Shown in pieces: positions 7,326 through 14,734 of a stretch of 33,547 nucleotides of DNA (the stretch's first letter is position 1; each line of letters begins with the position of its first letter). The position numbers were made by a program, and so were the translations under genes. Origin of the DNA: Pseudanabaena sp. FACHB-1998 (GTDB taxonomy: Bacteria; Cyanobacteriota; Cyanobacteriia; Pseudanabaenales; Pseudanabaenaceae); contig NZ_JACJQA010000010.1 of NCBI RefSeq assembly GCF_014696355.1, positions 1 to 33,547 on the forward strand, read 5' to 3'. The notes beneath the pieces are model-generated. The model ran no database searches. It was not told the DNA's origin and saw only the letters and a list, made by a program, of their open reading frames with translations.

Positions 7326-7544
7326 CTAAGCAGCAGGTACTGCTGCCGATGCTGTAAGACCAACTGCTTCCGCATACTTGAGATATGTTTCTACAGAGGC
7401 GATAACGACACGAGCTTCGATTGATAGCAGTTCGATTCCCACCAAAGAGACTCTTACCCATGCATCAATAACAATGCCCTTATCCAAAATGCGATCAATG
7501 ACTTCCGCTAGGCTAGAGGAAGAGTTGACTTTTTCGACTGCCAT
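7326..7544 (-). CDS. gvpA: Gas vesicle major structural protein GvpA
   Basis: GvpA is the small hydrophobic protein that polymerises into the ribs of the gas-permeable, water-excluding vesicle wall. The 72-residue product is a near-canonical cyanobacterial Gvp[42 protein letters not shown], then [22 protein letters not shown], with an alanine-rich end. Only one gvpA copy is present, where several cyanobacteria have tandem copies. The start is set by a strong Shine-Dalgarno (AAGGAGA at 7553-7559) 8 nt before the ATG, matching the high expression expected. It heads the cluster and is divergent from the small membrane-protein gene at 7931. Confidence 0.96.
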   Translation of the reverse strand: MAVEKVNSSSSLAEVIDRILDKGIVIDAWVRVSLVGIELLSIEARVVIASVETYLKYAEAVGLTASAAVPAA

Positions 7545-7930
7545 AGTAATGTTCTCCTTGAGTTAACTATGTTCGGCTTTTAAATTCTGCCTGTGCAAAC
7601 TTTACTACACAACAGCAAAATTACTTATACTTATTTTGTACTAGTCATCTTGTATAAAGATGACATACTTAAATTCTATAATGTTTAGTGAATATCAATG
7701 ATAAACTTTCTTTAAGAGAACAATGGCTTTAAAAAATTAAATATTTTAGCTGTGAGACTAGCAATATATTTTTTGTCAAAATCCTATCGAAGTGAGCAGC
7801 TTCAATTAAAACTTAAATTGAATAGCAGATCACCTTGTCAAACGATAGAGCTTTTATTTTTCAGAACTTTATATTGATTGGTTTTCTGTCTACATATAAT
7901 TTCTATCAAATAAATTAACTCAAACAAACT
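7545..7930. promoter_or_regulatory. Divergent control region between gvpA and the small membrane-protein gene
   Basis: This 386-bp AT-rich spacer holds both upstream regions. Toward gvpA there is a -10-like TATAGAAT (complement of 7673-7680) with a TTATCA about 17 nt upstream. Between it and the gene lies a perfect dyad GTCATCTT/AAGATGAC (7644-7651 and 7657-7664, 5-bp spacer) that could be an operator or a leader hairpin. Toward the other gene there is a consensus TATAAT at 7895-7900, with TATTGA 17 nt or TTGATT 15 nt upstream. Transcription starts are inferred. Confidence 0.45.
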
Positions 7931-8152
7931 ATGAGCATTAATACTCAAGACCAACCCCAAAAACCCAGTAGTGCCGATCCAAGCTATAAAGCGCAAAAAG
8001 ACAATGCTAGTCAAGCTAAAGCTCAAGATGGATTTGTCAAACTAGCTATGCGTAATATGGTTAACAAGGGTAACACATCCTTATTTCATTTGGGATTAAC
8101 TGTTCTTGGTGTATTTGGTACTTTAATTGGATTAGCGATCGTATTTCACTAG
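7931..8152 (+). CDS. Small single-span membrane protein, DUF3285-like, function unknown
   Basis: The 73-residue protein has a polar, disordered-looking N-terminal third (Gln/Pro/Ser/Lys-rich). A conserved-looking stretch FVKLAMRNMVNKGNTSLFHL follows at 35-54, and then one hydrophobic helix (about 55-72, VLGVFGTLIGLAIVF) ends at the C-terminus. The pattern 'FVKLAMRNMV-KG--SL-H-GLT' is one I associate with DUF3285, a small cyanobacterial family without known function; that match is from memory. The positive residues before the helix suggest the N-terminus stays in the cytosol. It has its own promoter candidate (TATAAT, 7895-7900) and is followed by a short stem-loop. Confidence 0.7.
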   Translation: MSINTQDQPQKPSSADPSYKAQKDNASQAKAQDGFVKLAMRNMVNKGNTSLFHLGLTVLGVFGTLIGLAIVFH

Positions 8153-8154
8153 GA

Positions 8155-8178
8155 TTTTGTTGGCTATAGTCAACAAAA
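8155..8178 (+). terminator. Stem-loop just after the small membrane-protein gene
   Basis: TTTTGTTG (8155-8162) pairs with CAACAAAA (8171-8178) around an 8-nt loop, 2 nt after the stop codon. It is low in GC with no good T run after it, so it is a weak terminator or an mRNA 3'-end stabiliser. Confidence 0.4.
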
Positions 8179-8581
8179 ACTTTAAAGTTATTTGCAAATA
8201 TTCTGGGTATTTTTCCAATGCCAGCTTTAAGTTGTTGCTTTTATTAATTCTAGTTTTTATAACTCACATTTCGCGAGTCACTGGAATATTTTTTTAACAA
8301 GAATCATTTAAAAACTTACATTTTTTTATCTTTTATGTAAACAATAACTTTGTCTAGCCAAAAGTAATATTTTTAGAACTTGGCATTATATACAAAACAA
8401 TTGTCAAAGAATAAAACAATAATTAGTAATTATTGTTTTATTCTTTATTTAATTATTGTAGTTATAGCGCTTTGCACTTTCTAAGAAATTAAGACATTTT
8501 TTAAAAGTCTAGCTTTGCAACCCTTTGTATGCCCCCAATCCTCATAGAATTGCAGCAGAAAGTTATGGAGTATAGGAACCA
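8179..8581. other. AT-rich non-coding spacer before ybeY containing a 41-nt palindrome
   Basis: I see no gene here. The notable feature is a near-complete palindrome at 8406-8446: 20-bp perfect arms around one central G, composed almost only of A and T. Just before ybeY an AGGA (about 8574) fits as ribosome-binding site for the TTG start at 8582. Confidence 0.6.
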
Positions 8582-9100
8582 TTGAGTATTGAGCTATATT
8601 GCGAACTCTATTCTGAAATTGCTGATTGCCATCCGATCGCCCCGCATCAATGGCAAGACTGGTTTACAGTCTGGGAAAATCATCTTGTTTCTGAACAAGC
8701 GATCGCCACGGGAGAATATGAGCTTTCTCTAGCGGTTACCGATGATTTGACAATACAACAACTTAACCAGCAATATCGTCAGCAAGATCGCCCAACTGAT
8801 GTTTTATCCTTTGCCGCTTTAGAATCAGAAGTTCCCGTAATTCCCGAAGATGAATCTGACTATAGTGAACCTACCTATTTAGGGGACATTATTGTTTCTC
8901 AAACTACCGCAGCAAGGCAAGCATTAGAGCGAGGACATTCCCTTATCTATGAATTAGCTTGGCTGGCTGCCCATGGCTTATTACATTTACTAGGGTGGGA
9001 TCATCCCGACGAAGAAAGTCTAGAAGCAATGCTTGAGCAGCAAGATTTAATGCTTAGTCTGATTAATCTACATAGCAATGTTGAAACAATCACCCCCTAG
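8582..9100 (+). CDS. ybeY: Endoribonuclease YbeY, 16S rRNA maturation
   Basis: YbeY is a zinc-dependent single-strand endoribonuclease acting in 16S rRNA 3'-end maturation and ribosome quality control. The catalytic zinc motif HGLLHLLGWDH is complete at residues 131-141 (H131, H135, H141). The upstream core shows LTIQQLNQQYRQQDRPTDVLSF and YLGDIIVS, both family hallmarks. The 172-residue length is normal for cyanobacteria, with a short acidic insert at about 80-97. The start is TTG at 8582: an AGGA lies just upstream and the only nearby ATG (8565) is out of frame. It is followed by two long palindromes. Confidence 0.93.
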   Translation: MSIELYCELYSEIADCHPIAPHQWQDWFTVWENHLVSEQAIATGEYELSLAVTDDLTIQQLNQQYRQQDRPTDVLSFAALESEVPVIPEDESDYSEPTYLGDIIVSQTTAARQALERGHSLIYELAWLAAHGLLHLLGWDHPDEESLEAMLEQQDLMLSLINLHSNVETITP

Positions 9101-9147
9101 AGATGAGTGGCGGCGCGAAACCATAAGTGCTTGGGCAAAGTAAATTA

Positions 9148-9198
9148 CCAAAACCCGTAAAGTTGCGTCCCTATGGGGCGCAACTTTACGGGTTTTGG
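9148..9198. terminator. 24-bp hairpin downstream of ybeY
   Basis: The arms 9148-9171 and 9175-9198 pair with one G-T mismatch around a TAT loop; the core is AAGTTGCG/CGCAACTT. It resembles the other gene-end palindromes and probably terminates ybeY. Directly to its right (9206-9226) lies one copy of a 21-nt sequence that also borders the nested palindrome at 14534. Confidence 0.65.
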
Positions 9199-9205
9199 TT
9201 GGTAA

Positions 9206-9226
9206 TTAATTATGCTTACCTACTTA
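9206..9226 (-). repeat. 21-nt dispersed repeat, copy 1
   Basis: The reverse complement of this segment differs at only two of 21 positions from TAAGTAGCTAGGCATAATTA at 14534-14554. A partial third copy is at 32191-32204. All three lie beside a hairpin in intergenic DNA, which suggests the terminal part of a small palindromic element. Confidence 0.6.
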
Positions 9227-9278
9227 ACTCCCATCTGTTGGATGGAACACCAAATGTGAATTAAAAACCAGACTCAGT

Positions 9279-9337
9279 AAGGCTTAATACCAAAGCGCAA
9301 AATGGCGGAGCCATTTTGCGCTTTGGTATTAAGCCTT
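9279..9337. repeat. Perfect 28-bp palindrome between ybeY and dgkA
   Basis: The arms 9279-9306 and 9310-9337 are fully complementary around a GGA loop; this is the longest perfect stem in the window. It is 179 bp past ybeY and not adjacent to a gene end. Its right arm (GCCATTTTGCGCTTTGGTAT) is closely related to the arm at 32170-32190, so it looks like a member of a dispersed family rather than only a terminator. Confidence 0.7.
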
Positions 9338-9475
9338 GTAAAGCTATTTATATTTGCAGACTGGGTAATATGACAATTGATGAGCTACTGAAAACGCAAC
9401 TTAATTTATATAAACTAATCCTTGCGTATTAAAATCTTGGCACTTGCTTAGCAAAGTCTATTTGGAATAAACTCC

Positions 9476-9976
9476 ATGAATATTGATTTATCGCTACCAA
9501 GACTATTTCTGTTTTTATTTAATCCGCCTTCTGTATCCGAGCAAATGACTGAGAACGATGATTTCCATAAATCTGAACAGAGCGCTACTCAGCGCAATGA
9601 CTCTTTTCAAATTGCCACGAATTTATTTTTGAGCTTTAAGTATGCGGGAGAGGGGGTAGGCTATGCTTTTCGCACACAGAGAAATTTTCGGATTCATTTA
9701 ATTATTGGCGCGATCGCCTTATCCCTAAGTCTCTATTTCAAGCTATCGGCGGTAGCTTGCTCGATTATTAGCCTGACGATCGCCTTAGTTTTAGTATTGG
9801 AACTATTAAATACCGCTTTGGAGGCAGTTGTAGACTTAACGGTAGGACGAGAATTTCATCAGTTAGCAAAAATTGCCAAAGATTGTGCCGCAGGGGCAGT
9901 ATTAATTGCGGCGATCGCGGCTCTAATTATTGCCAGTGCGTTGTTACTACCCTATATTCTCGATACTTTAATTTAG
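9476..9976 (+). CDS. dgkA: Diacylglycerol / undecaprenol kinase family membrane protein DgkA
   Basis: This small integral-membrane lipid kinase of the DgkA/UndK family phosphorylates diacylglycerol or undecaprenol with ATP. A non-conserved polar N-terminus (about 1-48) precedes the core SFKYAGEGVGYAFRTQRNFRIH. Three hydrophobic helices follow, with the signature ELLNTALE at 109-116 and KDCAAGAVL at 135-143, where the catalytic and metal-binding residues lie. At 166 residues it is longer than E. coli DgkA (122) because of the N-terminus; an in-frame ATG at 9545 would remove the first 23 residues. In cyanobacteria, as in Gram-positives, undecaprenol is a likely substrate (inference). Confidence 0.88.
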   Translation: MNIDLSLPRLFLFLFNPPSVSEQMTENDDFHKSEQSATQRNDSFQIATNLFLSFKYAGEGVGYAFRTQRNFRIHLIIGAIALSLSLYFKLSAVACSIISLTIALVLVLELLNTALEAVVDLTVGREFHQLAKIAKDCAAGAVLIAAIAALIIASALLLPYILDTLI

Positions 9977-10003
9977 TAAGCAGTGGCTTAAAAAGCGGAA
10001 TAC

Positions 10004-10044
10004 AAAACAATGGGTGTGCGGCTTGGTCGCGCACCCATTGTTTT
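10004..10044 (+). terminator. 17-bp hairpin behind dgkA
   Basis: The arms 10004-10020 and 10028-10044 pair (one G-T) around a 7-nt loop, with a GGGTGTGCG core and a run of T at the right end. It is 28 bp after the dgkA stop and fits an intrinsic terminator on the plus strand. Confidence 0.75.
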
Positions 10045-10257
10045 TTGATAAGGGAGTACAAAGGCAGACCCAGTAAAGTTTTGAGACTCAGAAAAATGGC
10101 GTTGTAATTTTTTGAATGGGTATTAAGCTATGATTAGACTAAAATATAAGTCTGCTAATACCTCGACTTGTGAGCAAGCGAGCTAAATTATTTAGTGTAT
10201 TTTGGCGGTCAGTGGCTAGGTATATTCCCTTAACTCTTCATTCTTATATCTCAGCCC

Positions 10258-13200
10258 ATGCTGCTATCCATCTCTGACTTCTTTATCAGACGACCTGTAT
10301 TTGCAACAGTATGTTCTGTCATCATCACCCTCTTGGGAACAGCCTGTATCTTTATTTTGCCTGTTGCCCAATACCCTGAAATTACGCCTCCCAAGGTAAC
10401 GGTGACTGCAAACTACGTTGGCGCAAATGCTGAAGTGGTCGAATCGACAGTTACTAATATTCTCGAAAGAGAACTCAATGGAATCGAAGGAGTTCGTTAC
10501 ATTACCTCTACTAGTGCCAATAATGGGACTAGTTCGGTTAACTTAGTTTTTGATTTAGGCAAAAACAAAGATATTGCGGCTGTGGATGTGCAGAATCGTG
10601 TCTCCACCGTCCAATCACAATTGCCTGGCCCCGTGCAGCAGACTGGCGTGAGGGTTAGCAAAGAATCTTCAGGTTTTCTCTTTGCGATCGGGGTGTATGC
10701 CGAAAAGGGCGAATATGACGATCTTTATTTGAGTAACTATGCTGACCTTTATATTGTCGATGCCATTAAGAAGGTCAAGGGAGTTGGTAACGTCATTATT
10801 TTTGGTGAACGCAAATATGCGATGCGGGTATGGCTCGACCCTAATCGACTATCAGCGAGAGGTTTGACTGCACAGGATGTTGTAGGGGCAATCCAAAAAC
10901 AAAACATACAGGTAGGGGTTGGGCAAATTGGTCAGCAACCCAATCTCCCCGATCAGCAATATCAACTATCAATTTCCGCAACAGGTAGGTTAAAAAGTAC
11001 TGAGGAGTTCTCAGACATTGTGATCAAAACCGCTACCGATGGCTCACTTATTAAGCTTCGGGATGTCGGACGAGTAGAATTGGGCGCAGAGAACTATGGT
11101 TCTACTTTGAGATTTAACGGTACTCGTGGGATTGGGCTAGGTGTTTCGCAATTGCCTGATGCTAATGCTTTGGATGTGGCAAAGGCAGTAAAACATGTCC
11201 TAGAGGATTTAAAACCCACTTTTCCCCCCGGATTAGATTATGAAGTTGCTTTCGACACGACTAGTTTCATCGAAGCAGGAACTGAAGAAGTAATTATTTC
11301 TCTATTGATTGCGATCGCGCTGGTAATCGTGATTATTTACCTGTTTTTACAGAATTGGCGTTCAACCCTAATTCCTGCGATCGCGATTCCCGTTTCCTTA
11401 ATTGGGACGTTTATCTTTATTAAACTGCTCAATTTCAATATTAATACTCTGACTCTATTTGGGTTGACCCTCGCGACAGGGCTGGTGGTAGATGATGCGA
11501 TCGTGGTGGTTGAGGATGTGACGCGCCGCATTCAAGAAAAGGGTGAAACCCCCATTAAAGCGGCGATTTCGGCAATGAATGAATTGCAAGGGGCGGTAAT
11601 TGCGAGTTCCTTAGTACTGATCGCGGTGTTTGTTCCTGTTGCCTTCTTTCCGGGAACCACAGGACAGTTATATAAGCAATTTGCGTTGACGATCGCTTTT
11701 TCGATTACTGTTTCTACCTTCAATGCGTTGACACTTTCCCCTACTTTGGCGGGTTTATTGCTTAAGCAGGAAGCCCCAAGGAGTAATTGGTTTTTTGATC
11801 GAGTCAATTGGGTAATTGATGGCACACGCAATAACTATGAATGGTTGCTAAAAAAGGCAGCTAATCTCAAAGGCATAATTCTGATTTTGTTTATCTGTTC
11901 GCTTTTCCTCACCTATTGGGTTTACAACATCGTTCCTAAAGGATTTTTGCCACAAGAGGATCAAGGCTATTTCATTACGATTGTCCAAGCGCCTGAAGGT
12001 GTATCGCTAAATTACACCGAAAAAGTTTTGGAAAATATCGAAGGGATTATGCGTAGTAAGGATGAAAAGACAGGACAACCTGTTTATCCTGAAATCTCCA
12101 ATATTTTTGCGATCGCAGGCTTTAGTTTTAGTGGCAACACTCCCAACAACGGGATTGTGTTCACTACGCTCAAGCCTTGGAAAGAGCGATCGCGATCGGC
12201 TGAGGCGATCATTGGCGGCTTTACCCCTCAACCCTTCGGCTTACTACCTTCTTTAATTTCGATTAAAGAAGCTTTTGTAGTTCCTTTTCCACCGCCAGCC
12301 ATTCAGGGCTTAAGTAACTATGGTGGCTTTGAATATCAATTACAAGATAAGGCAAATCAAGGTTTTCCTGTAATCGAGCAGACGATGGGCGCTTTATTAG
12401 GAAAAGCCAGTACCTATCCCGATCCTAATCGTCCGATGCTAGCGGGCTTGCGTCCAAACTTTAATGGCAACACTCCCCAGTTGACCGTTGAGGTCGATCG
12501 CGTGAAGGCAAATGCTTTGCAGGTATCTTTGCAAGACATTTACAACACCTTACAGACTTTGCTCGGTTCTCAATATGTCAATGACTTCAATACCTTTGGA
12601 CGCACCTATCGCGTTTATGTACAAGCCGATGCTCAGTTCCGTGCTAATCCCGACGATATTAATAAGCTCTATGTGCGATCGGCTAAGGGACAATTAATCC
12701 CTCTTAGCAATCTCGTCAAGGTTTCTCAAACCATTGGACCATCGATTATTAATCACTATAATCTGTTCCGTTCTGTGCAAATCACTGGTAACACCGCCCC
12801 CGGAGTTAGTTCAGGACAAGCGATCGATGTTATGAACAAAATTTCTAAAGAGGTTCTTCCAAAGAGCTTTAGCTACGAATGGTCGGGCTTATCTTTAGAA
12901 GAGATTGGCTCTGGTAGTAGTGCTTTCTTTATCTTTGGGTTAGGAATCGTTTTTGTATTTTTAGTACTCGCTGCTCAATACGAAAACTATATCGATCCCA
13001 CGATCATCATGCTAACAGTGCCGCTTGCGGTATTGGGAGCACTTTTAGCGGTAATGGTGCGTGGGTTTTCCAATCCCAATTTTGTTAACGATGTTTATAC
13101 CCAAATTGGTTTGGTTATGCTAATTGGGATGGCAAGTAAAAACGCAATTCTGATTGTGGAATTTGCCAATCAGTTGCATGAAGGCGGTTTGAGTATTACG

Positions 13201-13608
13201 AAATCTGTAATTGAAGCGGCTCAGCAAAGATTACGCCCGATTCTGATGACTGCTTTCTCGACTATTATTGGCATCTTTCCACTCGTAATTGCCACAGGTG
13301 CAGGAGCCGCCGCCCGTCAATCAATTGGTACGGCGGTCATGGGTGGTATGTGTGTAGCCACATTTTTAAGTCTCTTTGTTGTACCCGTTCTATATATTTT
13401 TGTGAAAACTATTGAAAAGAGCGTAAAGCTAGATGTTCACAAACCACCTAGTGAAAACATCTCTGAGCTTGCCTTAGCCCATGACTATGCAAACGGTCAT
13501 GAGCACCATTTACATAGAGATTCACTAAATGGCGATCATATTCATCCTAATCAAAATGATTCCAGTGAATCATCTGATAAGCCACATCCAGATAATGTCA
13601 ATTCATGA
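10258..13608 (+). CDS. RND-family (HAE1/AcrB-like) efflux pump inner-membrane transporter
   Basis: The 1116-residue proton-driven multidrug/solvent exporter contains the full RND duplication: TM1 at the N-terminus (DFFIRRPVFATV), a large periplasmic porter domain, TM2-6, a second porter domain and TM7-12. The proton-relay residues are present: the aspartate pair D412/D413 in GLVVDDAIVVVED (TM4) and K961 in GMASKNAIL (TM10). The porter sequence (AQYPEITPPKVTVTANY) is typical of the HAE1 subfamily. No membrane-fusion protein or outer-membrane channel gene is adjacent, so partners must be elsewhere. After TM12 comes a polar tail (about 1054-1116) with nine histidines. The ATG at 10258 is the natural family start. 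Confidence 0.93.
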   Translation: MLLSISDFFIRRPVFATVCSVIITLLGTACIFILPVAQYPEITPPKVTVTANYVGANAEVVESTVTNILERELNGIEGVRYITSTSANNGTSSVNLVFDLGKNKDIAAVDVQNRVSTVQSQLPGPVQQTGVRVSKESSGFLFAIGVYAEKGEYDDLYLSNYADLYIVDAIKKVKGVGNVIIFGERKYAMRVWLDPNRLSARGLTAQDVVGAIQKQNIQVGVGQIGQQPNLPDQQYQLSISATGRLKSTEEFSDIVIKTATDGSLIKLRDVGRVELGAENYGSTLRFNGTRGIGLGVSQLPDANALDVAKAVKHVLEDLKPTFPPGLDYEVAFDTTSFIEAGTEEVIISLLIAIALVIVIIYLFLQNWRSTLIPAIAIPVSLIGTFIFIKLLNFNINTLTLFGLTLATGLVVDDAIVVVEDVTRRIQEKGETPIKAAISAMNELQGAVIASSLVLIAVFVPVAFFPGTTGQLYKQFALTIAFSITVSTFNALTLSPTLAGLLLKQEAPRSNWFFDRVNWVIDGTRNNYEWLLKKAANLKGIILILFICSLFLTYWVYNIVPKGFLPQEDQGYFITIVQAPEGVSLNYTEKVLENIEGIMRSKDEKTGQPVYPEISNIFAIAGFSFSGNTPNNGIVFTTLKPWKERSRSAEAIIGGFTPQPFGLLPSLISIKEAFVVPFPPPAIQGLSNYGGFEYQLQDKANQGFPVIEQTMGALLGKASTYPDPNRPMLAGLRPNFNGNTPQLTVEVDRVKANALQVSLQDIYNTLQTLLGSQYVNDFNTFGRTYRVYVQADAQFRANPDDINKLYVRSAKGQLIPLSNLVKVSQTIGPSIINHYNLFRSVQITGNTAPGVSSGQAIDVMNKISKEVLPKSFSYEWSGLSLEEIGSGSSAFFIFGLGIVFVFLVLAAQYENYIDPTIIMLTVPLAVLGALLAVMVRGFSNPNFVNDVYTQIGLVMLIGMASKNAILIVEFANQLHEGGLSITKSVIEAAQQRLRPILMTAFSTIIGIFPLVIATGAGAAARQSIGTAVMGGMCVATFLSLFVVPVLYIFVKTIEKSVKLDVHKPPSENISELALAHDYANGHEHHLHRDSLNGDHIHPNQNDSSESSDKPHPDNVNS

Positions 13609-13660
13609 TTAAAAAGAAGAGAGTTGCCGTACAAATTACTGCAACTCTCTTCTTTTTAAT
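13608..13660. terminator. Perfect 20-bp palindrome at the RND pump / pdxJ convergent junction
   Basis: The arms 13608-13627 and 13641-13660 pair perfectly around a 13-nt loop. It begins at the last base of the RND stop codon and its right arm contains the pdxJ stop (13656-13658). The T runs on both outer sides suit termination in both directions. Confidence 0.78.
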
Positions 13661-14369
13661 TGATTAATTCTTTCATCTCTCGAATCGCCCTCTCCAAGCC
13701 CACAAGCACTGCGCGGCTAATGATGCTGTGACCAATGTTTAACTCTTCCATTCCATTTATTTGAGCCACAGGACGAGTATTCCAATAGGTTAAACCATGC
13801 CCTGCATTTAGTCTCAATCCCAGACTAATCGCCAGTTCTCCGCCTTTGGTCAATACTTCTAGTTCTTTCTTATGCTCTCCCTCATTTTTGGCGTTAGCAT
13901 AAGTGCCTGTATGTAGTTCCACAAATTTTGCGCCAGTTTTTGCCGAGGCTTGTAGCTGATCGGTTTCAGCATCCACAAATAAACTTACAGGTATACCTGC
14001 TCCTTGTAATTGGCTGACAAATTTACCTAAGCGATCGCATTGGGCTTTGACGTTAAGTCCACCTTCAGTGGTGATTTCTTCTCGTCTTTCGGGAACAAGA
14101 GTAATATAGTCGGGTTTGACATCAAGGGCGATCGCTACCATCTCAGGAGTAGCAGCCATTTCGAGATTAAGCCGAGTACGAATAGTTTGCCTTAATAAAC
14201 GCACATCTCGCTCTTGGATATGACGACGATCTTCGCGCAAATGGACAGTAATACCATCCGCTCCTGCTAATTCAGCAAGCACCGCCGCAGTAACGGGGTC
14301 TGGTTCTACACCCCGACGAGCTTGGCGGAGAGTTGCAATATGATCTATATTCACTCCAAGTGTAGGCAA
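13656..14369 (-). CDS. pdxJ: Pyridoxine 5'-phosphate synthase PdxJ
   Basis: PdxJ condenses 1-deoxyxylulose 5-phosphate with 3-amino-2-oxopropyl phosphate to form pyridoxine 5'-phosphate, the last ring-forming step of DXP-dependent vitamin B6 synthesis. The 237-residue TIM-barrel protein carries the N-terminal signature [17 protein letters not shown], the phosphate and substrate loop [17 protein letters not shown], and the C-terminal [10 protein letters not shown] plus [17 protein letters not shown]. The length is normal and all family blocks are present. Its B6 product is the precursor of PLP, used by the divergent gene at 14735, but that neighbourhood link may be coincidental. Confidence 0.95.
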   Translation of the reverse strand: MPTLGVNIDHIATLRQARRGVEPDPVTAAVLAELAGADGITVHLREDRRHIQERDVRLLRQTIRTRLNLEMAATPEMVAIALDVKPDYITLVPERREEITTEGGLNVKAQCDRLGKFVSQLQGAGIPVSLFVDAETDQLQASAKTGAKFVELHTGTYANAKNEGEHKKELEVLTKGGELAISLGLRLNAGHGLTYWNTRPVAQINGMEELNIGHSIISRAVLVGLERAIREMKELIN

Positions 14370-14734
14370 AGCTTTCTCCTCAAAAAATCTTTAAATTTTA
14401 TTCATATCCTTTACTTTACGACAACAGAGTCCTGATTAAGCTCTAAAAATTAAATGTCGCAAAATGCGAATCCTCACTGTAAAAGGCTTTGCATTTTATA
14501 CATCTCAGATCAAGTTAGCAATAAAGTCTTTATTAAGTAGCTAGGCATAATTAAAATCCAGACCTAAAAACCTACAGCGCACGCGCAGCGTGCGCTGTAG
14601 GTTTTTAGGTTTTATATTTAATTGCGCCTAGCTACTTAGCGTAATTGTGAGCAAGTAGCGATTGCTTACTCATACTAGACAAAAACAAACAAATTCGCGT
14701 AGGATCAAAAACCCGACAAAAAATCCCGAAGACA
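14370..14734. other. Intergenic region between divergent pdxJ and the PLP enzyme gene
   Basis: This 365-bp spacer holds no gene that I can support. Its centre (14534-14638) is a nested palindromic element described separately. The rest is AT-rich, and I could not define a convincing promoter for either flanking gene. Confidence 0.6.
14534..14638. mobile_element. Nested palindromic MITE-like element
   Basis: The outer inverted repeat, 12 bp perfect, is AAGTAGCTAGGC (14535-14546) with GCCTAGCTACTT (14626-14637). Inside it the 16-nt flanks are partly complementary (AATTAAA). The centre is a perfect 22-bp hairpin (14563-14584 with 14588-14609, loop GCA). The left end matches a 21-nt sequence at 9206-9226 at 19 of 21 positions. 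There is no coding capacity. A small non-autonomous mobile or REP-like element is the best reading; no target duplication was established. Confidence 0.5.

Noticed and set aside
9977-10257. Possible membrane-fusion protein partner upstream of the RND pump
   Set aside because: The 281-bp gap holds only a terminator hairpin and short unrelated frames; there is no room for a fusion-protein gene.
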